Shown: positions 50,001-57,550 of the stretch, in pieces | How the letters are laid out: every line of letters starts with the position of its first letter | Numbering within the stretch: the first letter of the stretch is position 1 | Source of the DNA: Chlorocebus sabaeus | Lineage: Eukaryota > Chordata > Mammalia > Primates > Cercopithecidae | Assembly: GCF_047675955.1 (NCBI RefSeq) | Contig: NC_132923.1 | Span: 91,137,137-91,201,136, forward strand | Reading direction: 5' to 3' | DNA length: 64,000 nucleotides | Made by a program: the position numbers and the translations under genes | Notes under the pieces: generated by a model | What the model was told of the DNA's origin: nothing | What the model saw: the letters and a program-made list of their open reading frames with translations, nothing else | The model's database searches: none

Positions 50001-53000
50001 TATCCTCAGTATATTTATTTATTCATTCAATTTAATTATTTGCTAAATGAAGCCAATTTTCTTATGATACCAGCTGTCTTCTCCACCTAACATCTCCATG
50101 CATTACCCATCCAGTCACTGCCTGGGTGAATTCCCCAGTGTTCCCTCATTCCCTCAGTTCCTAGGTTGACACAATTATACTTATAATAAGAGAAGAGAAA
50201 GGTAGGGGACAGGAGGTTGCATCTTCATTGGGTCACTGTTCTGTCATGTATTTGTTCATTAGTTCATTTATTCATTCACAAATACAGACTTCTCAGTATG
50301 TAAATATGGATCAGACACTATGCCAGGCAGAAACAAGGACAAACTCAACATATACAGCCACTGCTCTCAAGGAGGCTACATTGCAGTGAGGAATATGAGA
50401 AATAAATAGTCGGTTATGTTATAATGTGTTAAGTGCTGTGAGAGTGAAGTACAAAGTGTGTTATGCCCTAGACTTACAGGTTAGGCCAACTTTTTCTAAA
50501 TTACTTTCCATGGAATACTAATTTTTTGCACTATTAATAGGAATTGAGTAATTTGAGTTTCCCTGGTCAACTATATTAAGGGAAATCTGGGTTAAACCAG
50601 GTTAAATTAGTTTCTTTACCACAGGACTTCTTTACAGAATATAGTGCAATAATGTACTTTATGAATCTTTATGTCAAGTCTCTCTCAGATTCACTTGAAC
50701 ACACCACCCTTGCTTTGTTCTGTGGATATTTGCAGAATATCTTGTGGAAGTGTTTCAGGGAACAAATTTTGAGAAATAAGGTTTAGTCTTATTTTAATTT
50801 TATGATTTTTAATGCCACTTATAGTTAGTAAAACCTTCAAAACTTTTGACCAGGTGCAGTGTCTCACATCTGTAATCCCAGCAGTTTGGGAGGCTGAAGC
50901 TGGTGGATCACTTGAGGTCAGGAGTTCGAGACCGGCCTGGCCAACATAGTGAAAGCCCGACTTTACTGAAAATACAAAAATTTGCTGGGCATGATGGTGG
51001 CCTATAATCCCAGCTACTTGGGAGGCTGAGTCAGAAGAATTGCTTGAACCTGGGAGGCAGAGGTTGCAATGAGTTGAGATTACCCAACTGTACTCTAGCC
51101 TGGGCAATAGAGCAAGACTCCATCTCAAAACAAAAAATTTTTTTAAGTTTTTTTTTTTTTTTTTTTTTTAAGTAGGAGGGTTTTAACAGTTTTATTGAAA
51201 TGTAATTCACTGACCAAACATTTTGGTTGTTTCTGCTTTTTGGCTATTACAAACAATGCTACTATGAAGTTTTACATACAAGTTTTTGTGTAGACATGTG
51301 TTTTCATTTCTCTTGGGCATATACCTAGGAGTAGAATTGCTGGGTCACATAATGACTGTATTTAATCTTTTTTCGTTTGTTTGTTTTTTGTTTTTTTGTG
51401 TGTGTGTGTTTTTTGGAGACGGAGTTTCGCTCTTGTTGCCTAGGCTGGACTGCAGTGGTGATCTCGGCTCACCACAACCTCCACCTCAGGGGTTCAAATG
51501 ATCATCCTGCCTCAGCCTCCCTAGTAGCTAGGATTACAGGTGTGCATCACCACACCTGGCTAATTTTTTATTTTTAGTAGAAACAGGGTTTCACCATGTT
51601 GACCAAGCTGATCTTGAACTCCTGACCTCAGGTGATCTTTGGGTCTCCCAAAGTGCCAGGATTACAGGCGTGAGCCACTGCACCCATCTGTGTTTAACCT
51701 TTTTAGGGAATCCCAGACTGTTTCCTAAAGTATCTACAACATTTTACATAACCACCATCAGTGTCTAAGGGTTCCAGTTTCTCCACATCCAATGCTTGTT
51801 ATTATTTAGTTTTTCTTTTATAGCTGTTCTAGTAGGTATAAATGGGTATCTCACTGTGGTTTTGATTTGCATTTCCCTGATTGTTAAGCATCTTTTCATG
51901 TGTTTTTTGGTCATCTGTTTATCTTCTTTGAAGAAACATCTATTCAATTTATCTGTTTTAAAATTGAATTGTCTTTTCATTATTGAGTTGTAAGAGTTCT
52001 GCTGGGCATGGTGGCTCACGCCTGTAATCCCAACACTTTGGGAGGCTGAGACAGGTGGATCACTAGGTCAGATCGAGACCATCCCAGCTAACACGGTGAA
52101 ACCCCGTCTCTACTAAAAATACAAAAAAAATTAGCCTGTCGTGGTGGCGGGTGCCTGTAGTCCCAGCTACTCGGGAGGCTGAGGCAGGAGAATAGCGTGA
52201 ACCCGGGAGGCGGAGCTTACAGTGAGCCCTCCAGCCTGGGTAACAGAGCAAGACTCCATCTCAAAAAAAAGGAAGGCCCCGTCTCTACTAAAAAGACAAA
52301 AAAAAAAATAACTGGGCGTGGTGGCGGGTGCCTGTAGTCTCAGCTACTCAGGAGGCTGAGGCAGGAGAATGACTTGAACCTGGGAGGCGGAGCTTGCAGT
52401 GAGCCGAGATCTTGCCACTGCACTCCAACCTGGGTGACAAAACGAGACTCCGTCTCAAATAATAATAATAATAATAATAATAATATCTAGGTGCAAGTCC
52501 TTTGTCAAATATATAATTCACAATTTTTTTCTCCCATTATGTGTGTTTTCTTCACTTTCTTGATGGTATTCAAGCATAAAAATTTAAATTTTGATGTCCA
52601 ATTTGTTTTGTTCCTTTGTTACTTGTGCTTTTGTTATAACTAAAAGCATTGCTTAATCCAAGGTCATAAGAACTTACAGCTATGCTTTTTTCCTAAGAGT
52701 TTTATAGTTTTAATTTTTGTATTTAGGTCTTTGATACATTTTGGTTTAATTTTGTATGTGATGTGAGGAAGAGATCCACCCTCATTCTTTTGTTTTTGGG
52801 TATCCAGTTGTCCCAGCATCACTGCATCACTGATTAAAAATACTGTTCTTTCCCCCACTGAATTGTCTTGAATTGAATTTTCACCTTTATTGAAAATCAG
52901 TTGACCATATATGTGAGGGTTTATTTCTGAGCTTTCTATTCTGTTCATTTATCTGTATGTCTCTCTATCCTTTTGCCAGTACCACATTGTCTTATTACAG

Positions 53001-56000
53001 CATTGTAGTAAGTTTTGAAATCAGAAAGTGTGAGTCCTTCAAATTGGATCATTTAAAAATTTGTTTGGCTCTCCTGGGTAACTTGAATTTCATATGCATT
53101 TTAGGATCAGCTTGTCAGTTCCTGCAGAGAAGCCAAATGGGTTTTTGACAGCGATTGCATTGAATTTGAGATCAATTTGGAGAGTATCAGCAACTTAACA
53201 TTATTAATAAGTCTTTTGATTCACCATAGGATGTCTTTCCTTTTAGTTAGGTCTTCAGATTGTTTCAACAATGTTTTATAATTTTCAGTTTCTTGTACTT
53301 TTTTGGTTAAAATTTATTCAGAAGTATTTTATTCCTTTTAATGCTGTTATAAATTGTTTTATTAATTTCATATTCAGATTGTCCATTGCTAGTGTGTAGA
53401 AATACAATTTATTCTGCGACCTTGCTGCACTCATAGTCTTATTTTTTTTTTTTGGTGGATTCCTTAGGATTTTCTAAATACAAGATCCTACCATCTGTAA
53501 ATATTGTTGGCTGGGTGCAGTGACTTAAACCTGTAATCCCAGCACCTTGGGAGGCCGAGGTAGGTAGATCACTTGAGTCCAGGAGTTCAGACCAGCCTGG
53601 GCAACATGGTGAAAACTGTGTCTCTTTAAAAAATATGAAAATTAGCCAGGTGTGGTTGTGCACGCCTGTAGTCCCAGCTCCTCAGAAGGCTGAGGTAGGA
53701 GGATCACCTGAGCCCAGGAAGGTCAAGGATGTAGTAAGTCATGATTGCACCACTGCACTCCAGCCTGGGCCACAGAGTGAGACCTGGTCTTTAAAACAAA
53801 ACAAAAAAAAGATTGTTTTACTTCTTCTTAAATCTAGATTAAAACTAGATGCATTTTATTTCATTGTTTTCCCCTCATTACCCTAGCTAGAACCACCAGT
53901 ACAATGTTGAAGTGGCAAAAATGGACTTTCATGTCTTGTTGTAAAGCATAAGGATTTTGATTCTCATTTCTGACAAGTTTTAAACTTTGGTGACATTTTT
54001 TAATTCCTTTCTCCATGATCCTGTTTGGGTTTATCTGATACAGAAAGTGAACTTTTTGAGGGCACTTTCTGTTGCGAATTTTTCTATATGGCTTTGAAAT
54101 GAATAGATTTTAGTTTCAAATTAAGTCTTATTAATAATTATTACCGGCCGGGTGCGGTGGCTTACGCCTGTAATCACAGCACTTTGGGAGGCTGAGGTGA
54201 GTGGATCACCTGAAATCAGGAGTTCAAGACCAGCCTGGCCAACATGGTGAAACCCTGTCTCTACTAAAAATACAAAAATTAGCTGGGAGTGGTGGTGCAC
54301 ACCTGTAATCCTAGTAACTTGGGAGGCTGAAGCAGGAGAATTGCTCCAACCCAAGAGGCAGAGGTTGCAGTGAGCCAAGATCGTGCCACTGCACTTCAGC
54401 CTCGGCGACAGAGTAAGACTCCGTCTCGAGTAATAATAACAACAACAACAACAACAACAACGTGTTACCTTGGTTTTTATGCATAAATATGAAATTTTAT
54501 TATTATTGACTACCTACTAACAATTTGCATTACAAATCCAGAAAAGATAATGTAAAACATGTTAGTAGTCTTACAGAGCTTTTTTTTTTTTTTAGAGGTA
54601 ACATGGGATAAAAATCAAATTAGATGAGAACATGTCAGTTAAAAATAAAGTAATAAAAATTTAAAAGTTAAACTGTAGTTGTAATACACTGGTAGAAATG
54701 AAAGAGGAACAATATAGGATGAGTCCTAAGGTCCCTTTGTTATTGTCAAGGGGCATTTTGCGGGAAAGCAAAGGTTCTCCCTAATTATAAACATAACCTA
54801 AATTATCCTAATTTATCTTAACCAGAAATGGATATTTTTGAGAATGTATTTATCTTTTAAAATATAAGTATTTTTTCAGTTATGTCAGCTTTGTGATGTG
54901 CTCTGTAATTTCAGATGATCAAATAGCTTTCAAATTTAATCTGGTCCTTCACTTTCAAAGAATTGTCCCTGGTTTAGTATTTCATAATCTTATTTAAGTT
55001 CACATCAGCAAACGTACACTAACTGTTTATAATGTGATGGCACTATCCTAGTACCTATTTGGGTACTGGGATGAGAAGCTCAAGTCCCTGTCCTTAAAAA
55101 TTTACTTTCTAGCGTTGATGAATAATCAGTCTTCACTATTTATGATTAAAAAACTTTTGTTCATCATATGCTTTATTTAAAGACTGATAATCTGTTCTCC
55201 CATTACCAGGCTGCTTGCTCTTTGCTCTCCTAATTACTTGTTAGGACATTTAGTAGCTTTCTTGTTTTCTGAGTATAGACGTTTTCCCTCAAGTAAGACA
55301 CTACTAGTCGCTGGGCGTGGTGGCTCATGCCTGTAATCCCAGCACTTTGGGAGGCTGAGGTGGGTGAATCACTTGAGGTCAGGAGTTCAAGACCAGCCTG
55401 GCCAACATAGTGAAACTCCATCTTTACTAAAAATACTAAAAATTAGCCAGGCATGGTGACAGGTGCCTGTAATCCCAGCTACTCAGGAGGCTGAGGCAGG
55501 AGAATCGCTTGAACCCAGGAGGCGGAGGTTGCAGTGAGCCAAGATCACACCATTGCACTCCAGCCTGAGCAACAAGAGCGAGACTCCGTCTCAAGAAAAA
55601 AAAAAAAAGTAAGACATTACTAGTCATTTTGGCTATAACAGCATATTGAAATTTCTTTAGGGAACAATGTATAACAGGAGTTAGCAAACTTTTTGTGTAA
55701 AAGGCCAGATAGTAAATATTTTTGGCCTGTGGGTCACACACAATATCCTTTTTTGATATATGCTGCTTCTTTTTCTTGAAATATCTTTTAATATGGGAAA
55801 ATCATTGTTTGTTCTCAGGCTATAGCAAAGTAGGCCATAGTTCCCAACCCCTGGTTAGCCCACCTTTCTGAAAATATGTTCTGCAGATTACTAAGTCTAC
55901 TGGTTGCTCCTTGTAAAAAGGATTCCATGGTCAAATAAATTTGTCAAGTGTTCCATGCTGTGTAATTTTTTTTGTTTTTTTGTTTTTTTTTTTTTGAGAC

Positions 56001-57248
56001 GGAGTCTCGCTCTGTCACCCAGACTGGAGTGCAGTGGCCAGATCTCAGCTCACTGCAAGCTCTGCCTCCTGGGTTTACGCCATTCTCCTGCCTCAGCCTC
56101 CCAAGAAGCTGGGACTACAGGCGCCCACCACTGCACCCGGCTAATTTTTTGTATTTTTTAGTAGAGACGGGGTTTCACTGTGTTAGCCAGGATGGTCTCG
56201 ATCTCCTGACCTCGTGATCCACCCGTCTTGGCCTCTCAAAGTGCTGGGATTACAGGCTTGAGCCACCGCGCCCGGCCCGCTGTGTCATTTTTAAGACTTG
56301 TTAAAATACTAAAGGCTTTTAAAAAAATCCTTTGGTTTTTAAGCTGCTTTCTCCTTGGAGCTTTGTGGTTCTTTTGTTTTGATTTGCTTATTGTTGAGTG
56401 TATTACCTACTTGTGTTCCTTAGACTTCGTTTCTTAGGATGTTGTCCTATGTATGATTTCTAGGTCATTTCCTGATCATATTTTGTAATCAGACCTTTTA
56501 AAAAATTATATTCCTCTAAATTTACTTTTTATCCATGCCCACTTCAAGTTTATTTTAAAATATTCTGGGCCGGGTCCTGTGGCTTACACTTATAATCCCA
56601 GCACTTTGGGAGGCTGAGGTGGGACAATCACTTGAGTTTAGGAGTTTAAGACCAGCCTGGACAACCTGGTGAAACTCCATCTTTACAATAGAAAAATTAG
56701 CTAGGTGTGGTGGTATACACTTGTAGTCCTACCTACTCAGGAGGCTGAAGCAAGAGGAGCTCTTGAGTCTGGGAGGTTGAGGCTGCAGTGAACCGAGATG
56801 GTGCCATGCAGTCCAGCCTGGGTGACAGAGCGAGACCCTGTCTCCAAGGAAAAAAAACGAAGGAAAAAAAAAAAAAATATATATATATATATATATATGC
56901 TTACCTGACTAGATTGTTTTACGTTTAGACATGTAAAAAGAATTGGAATATCGATTTTCTCAGTGGATTTCTTTACTATCATTTCATAATACTGCTAACA
57001 TATTTTTTTTCTCTCTTAACCAGGAAAAGTGGGTTGAAGTTGCCTCAATGAAAGTGCCTAGAGCAGGCATGTGTGTTGTGGCAGTCAATGGTCTTCTGTA
57101 TGTTTCTGGAGGTCGATCTTCCAGCCATGATTTCTTGGCTCCAGGTACCTTGGACTCAGTTGAAGTTTATAACCCTCATTCAGATACATGGACAGAAATT
57201 GGTAATATGATCACCAGTCGTTGTGAAGGGGGCGTTGCTGTGCTGTGA
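22766..57248 (+). CDS. IPP: IPP (KLHL27) BTB-BACK-Kelch protein, spliced CDS of 8 coding exons
   Basis: Exons 22766-23057, 27526-27957, 32447-32602, 34438-34605, 39615-39752, 42119-42241, 45001-45221 and 57024-57248 join to 1,755 nt, that is 584 residues plus TGA, the length I know for human IPP. Every junction is GT-AG and the phases agree. The order is BTB domain (about residues 25-130), BACK domain (about 135-240), linker, then Kelch repeats (about 290-584) with repeated GG and downstream Tyr/Trp landmarks. The family includes Cullin-3 adaptors, and IPP is described as actin-binding; both roles are family knowledge, not shown here. The ATG at 22766 is chosen because it opens the conserved N-terminus MANE, has G at +4, and follows an in-frame stop at 22751. 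No frameshift or internal stop is seen, so the gene looks functional. Confidence 0.97.
23306..23605 (-). mobile_element. Alu
   Basis: Antisense dimer in IPP intron 2 with a 20-T linker at 23467-23480. Confidence 0.94.
23980..24107 (+). mobile_element. Alu left half, split by later insertions
   Basis: Sense left arm; the matching right half is at 24628-24790. Confidence 0.8.
24108..24312 (-). mobile_element. Alu fragment
   Basis: Antisense, cut after GTTACCCAGGCT. Confidence 0.82.
24320..24616 (-). mobile_element. Alu
   Basis: Full antisense dimer nested between fragments. Confidence 0.93.
24628..24790 (+). mobile_element. Alu right half (partner of 23980-24107)
   Basis: AATTAGCTGGGTACGGTCAC through the AAATAAATAAAATAAA tail. 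Confidence 0.8.
24897..25020 (+). mobile_element. Alu right-arm fragment
   Basis: Begins at GGTTGAGGTAGGATGATC and ends in an A run. Confidence 0.82.
25144..25165 (+). repeat. (TG)n
   Basis: Eleven TG units fused to the head of the next Alu. Confidence 0.9.
25166..25455 (-). mobile_element. Alu
   Basis: Antisense dimer beginning TATGATGGAGTTTCAC. Confidence 0.93.
25456..25787 (-). mobile_element. old Alu (J-like)
   Basis: Antisense, diverged; the second arm ends ACCTGGCTAGTTTTG, then a T run. Confidence 0.82.
25788..25957 (+). mobile_element. Alu right-arm fragment
   Basis: GCGCTGGGCTTAGTGGTGCG to a CAAAAAACAAACG tail. Confidence 0.88.
25958..26262 (+). mobile_element. Alu
   Basis: Full sense dimer placed in the tail of the preceding fragment. 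Confidence 0.94.
26371..26671 (+). mobile_element. Alu
   Basis: Full sense dimer, tail CAAAACAAACACAAAAAA. Confidence 0.94.
26755..27168 (-). mobile_element. L1 3' UTR
   Basis: GTACACGTGTGGGTTTGTTG, TATAAGTGAGAACATATGAT and GGCCTCCAGCTCCATGTG are the reversed L1 3' end. Confidence 0.85.
27180..27370 (+). mobile_element. MIR
   Basis: GACAAGTTACTTAAACTTTG and the following AATAATATCTACCACATGGG fit a MIR core; it ends about 150 bp before exon 3. Confidence 0.7.
27526..27957 (+). CDS. IPP: IPP exon 3 (end of BTB, BACK domain)
   Basis: The acceptor is TTCTCTAG at 27518-27525 and the donor GTAAC starts at 27958. The exon is 432 nt, a multiple of three, entered and left in phase 1, and encodes residues 98-241. 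It completes the BTB domain and contains nearly the whole BACK domain, including DEYQVFLAAMQWI and the PIRFPLLPPQ segment typical of BACK. Skipping it would keep the frame but remove the Cullin-contact region expected for this family. Confidence 0.96.
28187..28499 (+). mobile_element. AluY-like with target duplication
   Basis: AAAATCTTTCTT flanks it on both sides; small insertions (GGCTTGAGGC, GCCACTTGCAC). Confidence 0.96.
28882..29148 (+). mobile_element. Alu lacking its tail
   Basis: Sense; stops at CTTTCCAGCCTA with no A tail. Confidence 0.9.
29149..29664. other. intron 3 segment without a gene
   Basis: AT-rich. 29385-29545 (TTGCAGTAGTTATGTTCTAT onward) reads like a known interspersed repeat that I cannot name. 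Confidence 0.45.
29665..29961 (-). mobile_element. AluY-like
   Basis: Antisense dimer ending CGCACCTGGCG. Confidence 0.94.
29977..30284 (-). mobile_element. AluY, Old World monkey type
   Basis: Contains GTGGCCGGATCT and AGGCTTGAGCC; perfect CTGGGTTGTACTTTA at 29962-29976 and 30285-30299. Confidence 0.97.
30489..30783 (-). mobile_element. old Alu (J-like)
   Basis: Antisense, many substitutions, ends GGCACTGTACTGGCCC. Confidence 0.88.
30784..31565. other. intron 3 segment, nothing recognised
   Basis: About 780 bp of unique-looking sequence with no open frame above 62 codons and no repeat that I can name. Confidence 0.5.
31566..31846 (-). mobile_element. old Alu
   Basis: Antisense dimer ending CACATCCGGCC, diverged. 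Confidence 0.9.
31922..32219 (-). mobile_element. AluY-like
   Basis: Antisense, 228 bp before exon 4; ATGAAGC on both flanks. Confidence 0.95.
32447..32602 (+). CDS. IPP: IPP exon 4 (BACK to Kelch linker)
   Basis: The acceptor is CTTTAG ending at 32446 and the donor GTGAG starts at 32603. It is 156 nt, phase 1 at both ends, residues 242-293. It encodes the basic linker after BACK (KVRPRKKARKYLYAV) and ends inside the first glycine codon of the first Kelch GG pair. Confidence 0.95.
33052..33361 (-). mobile_element. Alu with target duplication
   Basis: ACATATTACAAC at 33036 and 33362. Confidence 0.96.
33411..33700 (+). mobile_element. Alu
   Basis: Sense dimer; AAAGCATTAA present on both sides. 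Confidence 0.92.
33940..34035 (+). mobile_element. Alu right-arm fragment
   Basis: AGGAGGTTGATGGGGGAGG to CTGCCTCAAA, tail converted to CA repeat. Confidence 0.82.
34036..34071 (+). repeat. (CA)n
   Basis: CA units with two GA interruptions at an Alu tail. Confidence 0.93.
34438..34605 (+). CDS. IPP: IPP exon 5 (Kelch blade)
   Basis: The acceptor TTGTTTAG ends at 34437 and the donor GTAATA starts at 34606. It is 168 nt, phase 1 at both ends, residues 294-349. It holds one Kelch unit with the ERFD, YWTTVSSL, ARSGLG and VYAIGG landmarks. A purine-rich low-complexity tract begins about 120 bp into the following intron. Confidence 0.95.
34728..34862 (+). repeat. (GGAA)n/(GGGA)n purine tract
   Basis: About 135 bp almost purely of A and G on the plus strand, starting 122 bp after exon 5. 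Confidence 0.95.
34944..35243 (+). mobile_element. Alu
   Basis: Sense dimer, tail CAAAAAAGAAAAGAAAAG. Confidence 0.92.
35262..35561 (+). mobile_element. Alu
   Basis: Sense dimer with a 13-A tail. Confidence 0.94.
35804..36102 (-). mobile_element. Alu
   Basis: Antisense, TTTA-repeat head, preceded by an Alu scrap at 35761-35800. Confidence 0.93.
36104..36239 (-). mobile_element. Alu monomer fragment
   Basis: T run then a single antisense arm ending GCACCCAGCC. Confidence 0.85.
36240..36967. other. intron 5 segment, nothing recognised
   Basis: AT-rich unique-looking sequence; the 84-codon minus-strand open frame at 36494-36748 has no feature that I recognise. Confidence 0.45.
36968..37470 (-). 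mobile_element. L1M 3' end, part 1
   Basis: GTTGTACAATCGTCACCACT, GGACATTTCATGTAAATGGA and TTTTATGGCTGAATAATATT mark a reversed L1M 3' end. Confidence 0.85.
37471..37769 (-). mobile_element. AluY-like within L1M
   Basis: Antisense dimer dividing the L1M copy. Confidence 0.95.
37770..38725 (-). mobile_element. L1M, part 2 (ORF2 end reversed)
   Basis: CCTGGAATTTAGTTTTTATG and ATGATGGGACTGTTTCTCC belong to the reversed C-terminal ORF2 and UTR of an L1M. Confidence 0.7.
38726..38900 (+). mobile_element. Alu right-half fragment
   Basis: TTAGCTGGACATGGTGGC to an AAATAAATAAATAAAT tail. Confidence 0.88.
38945..39246 (+). mobile_element. AluY-like
   Basis: Sense dimer with a 23-A tail. Confidence 0.95.
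39615..39752 (+). CDS. IPP: IPP exon 6 (Kelch blade)
   Basis: The acceptor AACTCAG ends at 39614 and the donor GTAATT starts at 39753. It is 138 nt, phase 1 at both ends, residues 350-395. It encodes one Kelch unit with ECYDP, QWTTVASM, PRCGLG and IYALGG. The donor lacks the usual G at +5, so it is a little weaker than the others. Confidence 0.95.
39800..40215 (-). mobile_element. L1 3' UTR
   Basis: TTTATGGGGCACATGAGATA, ATAGTCACCCTATTGCGCTA and CTCTGGTAACCATCCTTCTA are a reversed L1 3' end, starting just after exon 6. Confidence 0.75.
40216..41025. other. intron 6 segment without a gene
   Basis: Unique-looking sequence; a G-rich patch lies at 40355-40410. Confidence 0.45.
41026..41332 (+). 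mobile_element. AluY-like
   Basis: Sense, A tail received the next Alu. Confidence 0.95.
41333..41638 (+). mobile_element. AluY, Old World monkey type
   Basis: CTCAAGCCTG, GAGACGGGTGGATC and GAGATCCGGCCACTGCAC are all present. Confidence 0.95.
41935..42060 (+). mobile_element. MIR-type fragment
   Basis: GACCTGAGTTCTACTCGTGG onward fits the MIR core; it ends 58 bp before exon 7. Confidence 0.6.
42119..42241 (+). CDS. IPP: IPP exon 7 (Kelch blade)
   Basis: The acceptor CATTACAG ends at 42118 and the donor GTAATC starts at 42242. It is 123 nt, phase 1 at both ends, residues 396-436. It encodes the next Kelch unit (ERFDPDENKWEVVGNM, then RYYFGCCEM). Confidence 0.95.
42586..42880 (+). mobile_element. 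Alu
   Basis: Sense dimer, tail AATAAATAAAAATAAA. Confidence 0.93.
43201..43505 (-). mobile_element. AluY, monkey-type head
   Basis: AGGCTTGAGCCACCGC; ACCTTCTCTGATTTC at 43186-43200 and 43506-43520. Confidence 0.97.
43610..43790 (-). mobile_element. MIR
   Basis: TAGATGAGGAAGCTGAAGAT, CATAGCTGGTTACTGGCAAG and AAAACCCAGGTTTACT fit a reversed MIR. Confidence 0.8.
43793..44095 (-). mobile_element. AluY-like
   Basis: Antisense; TAGCCCACAT on both flanks. Confidence 0.95.
44243..44514 (-). mobile_element. Alu with small deletions
   Basis: TACTGTAGTAATTG at 44229-44242 and 44515-44528. Confidence 0.93.
44529..45000. other. intron 7 end, no repeat or gene recognised
   Basis: Unique-looking sequence leading to the exon 8 acceptor. 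Confidence 0.5.
45001..45221 (+). CDS. IPP: IPP exon 8 (Kelch blades)
   Basis: The acceptor ACTTCCAG ends at 45000 and the donor GTAGGT starts at 45222. At 221 nt it is the only internal coding exon whose length is not a multiple of three; it enters in phase 1 and leaves in phase 0. It encodes residues 437-510, with IYVIGG, EVYDPLSKRW and RRAYLGVA, and the start of the next blade (YSIGGWN). Confidence 0.95.
45240..45488 (-). mobile_element. L1 ORF2 fragment, part 1
   Basis: TTTTATTGATTTCTGTTCTT and GAGTTTGCTCTTCTTTTTCT are typical reversed L1 ORF2 text. Confidence 0.7.
45489..45600 (-). mobile_element. Alu fragment
   Basis: Antisense left part with AGAGACAGGGTCTTGCTC. Confidence 0.75.
45607..45891 (+). 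mobile_element. Alu
   Basis: Sense dimer ending CCTCGCTCAAGAG. Confidence 0.92.
45896..46197 (-). mobile_element. Alu
   Basis: Antisense dimer with a long T head. Confidence 0.94.
46198..46337 (-). mobile_element. Alu monomer fragment
   Basis: T run then one diverged antisense arm. Confidence 0.75.
46376..46674 (-). mobile_element. AluY, monkey-type head
   Basis: AGGCTTGAGCCACCG; TTTTCTAGATTCTT at 46362-46375 and 46675-46688. Confidence 0.97.
46675..47000 (-). mobile_element. L1 ORF2 fragment, part 2
   Basis: AGTGGAAGCTTAGATGATTG and AGCACTGCTTTAACTTCATC continue the L1 seen at 45240-45488. Confidence 0.7.
47040..48090. mobile_element. ancient LTR-like element, family not named (Alu inside)
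   Basis: The text around 47340-47540 and 47820-48080 (GATATTGCAAAGGATACAGA, GACATGATTGATTATATCAT, ATCATGCCTTGGTCTTTCTG) reads like an old ERVL-class LTR that I have seen in primates. No terminal duplication was found. Confidence 0.4.
47546..47822 (-). mobile_element. Alu
   Basis: Antisense, short second arm, ends CCCCATGTCTGGG. Confidence 0.92.
48184..48489 (+). mobile_element. AluY, Old World monkey type
   Basis: CTCAAGCCTG and GAGATCCGGCCACTGCAC; perfect GAAAGTAAGGAACT at 48170-48183 and 48490-48503. Confidence 0.98.
48521..48704. mobile_element. fused inverted Alu left arms
   Basis: A sense Alu head (48521-48597) joins directly to an antisense Alu 5' region (48598-48704), so the two can fold on each other. 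Confidence 0.8.
48705..49677. other. intron 8 segment, nothing recognised
   Basis: About 970 bp of unique-looking sequence. The 88-codon open frame at 49008-49274 has no family resemblance that I can see. Confidence 0.5.
49694..49983 (+). mobile_element. Alu with target duplication
   Basis: AAAGACTTTGCTTCC immediately before it and again at 49984-49998. Confidence 0.97.
50270..50480 (-). mobile_element. L2-type fragment (tentative)
   Basis: CAGACACTATGCCAGGCAGA and GCTCTCAAGGAGGCTACATT match the common old LINE 3' motif. Confidence 0.5.
50849..51138 (+). mobile_element. Alu
   Basis: Sense, CpG-depleted and diverged. Confidence 0.92.
51160..51403 (-). mobile_element. L1M, part 1 (3' end)
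   Basis: GTTTTATTGAAATGTAATTC and GGAGTAGAATTGCTGGGTCA, reversed L1M. Confidence 0.85.
51404..51690 (-). mobile_element. Alu in L1M
   Basis: Antisense, begins GTGTTTTTTGGAGACGG. Confidence 0.92.
51691..51998 (-). mobile_element. L1M, part 2
   Basis: TTTGATTTGCATTTCCCTGA and TTTTCATGTGTTTTTTGGTC are the standard reversed ORF2 end. Confidence 0.9.
51999..52270 (+). mobile_element. AluY-like with deletion
   Basis: Right arm shortened at GTGAGCCCTCCAGCC. Confidence 0.92.
52273..52486 (+). mobile_element. Alu, 5' truncated
   Basis: Starts GGCCCCGTCTCTAC, tail is an (ATA)n repeat. Confidence 0.9.
52487..53508 (-). mobile_element. L1M, part 3
   Basis: GGTGCAAGTCCTTTGTCAAA, TTTTGGTTTAATTTTGTATG and CTTGTCAGTTCCTGCAGAGA; no intact reading frame. 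Confidence 0.88.
53508..53811 (+). mobile_element. Alu in L1M
   Basis: Sense, tail AAAACAAAACAAAAAAAAG. Confidence 0.92.
53812..54120 (-). mobile_element. L1M, part 4
   Basis: CTAGCTAGAACCACCAGTAC and TTTCATGTCTTGTTGTAAAG continue ORF2 in reverse. Confidence 0.85.
54147..54461 (+). mobile_element. Alu
   Basis: Sense dimer, tail (AAC)n. Confidence 0.95.
54462..55289. other. intron 8 segment without a gene
   Basis: AT-rich; 54995-55110 (GTACACTAACTGTTTATAAT, CAAGTCCCTGTCCTTAAAAA) resembles an L2-type fossil. Confidence 0.45.
55310..55606 (+). mobile_element. Alu with target duplication
   Basis: AAGTAAGACACTACTAGTC before, AAGTAAGACATTACTAGTC after. Confidence 0.97.
55675..55858. mobile_element. 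hAT-Charlie-type MER element
   Basis: AGCAAACTTTTTGTGTAAAA and GGCCAGATAGTAAATATTTT open it and it closes with TTCCCAACCCCTG, giving imperfect inverted ends. Confidence 0.65.
55972..56277 (-). mobile_element. AluY, Old World monkey type
   Basis: GTGGCCAGATCTCAG and AGGCTTGAGCCACCGC; GCTGTGT on both flanks. Confidence 0.95.
56565..56875 (+). mobile_element. old Alu
   Basis: Sense, diverged; tail passes into an AT repeat. Confidence 0.9.
56876..56898 (+). repeat. (AT)n
   Basis: Eleven AT units at an Alu tail, 126 bp before exon 9. Confidence 0.92.
57024..57248 (+). CDS. IPP: IPP exon 9: last coding exon
   Basis: The acceptor TTAACCAG ends at 57023 after a T/C-rich tract. It encodes residues 511-584 and the TGA at 57246-57248. 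It completes the propeller with KWVEVASM, GLLYVSGG, EVYNPHSDTWTEIG and the C-terminus GGVAVL. The 11.8 kb intron before it is the largest between IPP coding exons. Confidence 0.96.
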   Translation, partial: EKWVEVASMKVPRAGMCVVAVNGLLYVSGGRSSSHDFLAPGTLDSVEVYNPHSDTWTEIGNMITSRCEGGVAVL

Positions 57249-57383
57249 AATATAAAGCATAACAGAGCACAAGGAACATTTTGAAAATGCAGGACCTGAC
57301 CTTTTGGAAAGCAAACATACATTTGGTAATAAGACCCTCTGATTCTATGAGTTTTCCATGTATTTGGTAGATAAATGACTAAC

Positions 57384-57550
57384 GAGGCTGGATGCAGTGG
57401 CCTCATGCCTATAATCCCAACGCTTTGGAAGGCTGAGGCAGAAGGATCACTTGAGCCCAGGAATTTGAGGTTATGGTAAGCTACGATCATGCCACTGCAC
57501 TCCACTCTGGGCATGAGTGGAACGAGATCCTGTCTCTTAAAGAAAAAAAC
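57384..57550 (+). mobile_element. Alu with large internal deletion (IPP 3' UTR)
   Basis: Left head joined to the right-arm end. Confidence 0.88.

Noticed and set aside
51160..54120. Active L1
   Set aside because: Heavily diverged, split by Alus, no 5' UTR or ORF1 and no intact ORF2.
22766..57248. Alternative identity as KLHL28 or another KLHL gene
   Set aside because: The N-terminus, the 584-residue length and convergent TMEM69 fit IPP; KLHL28 lies in a different gene neighbourhood.
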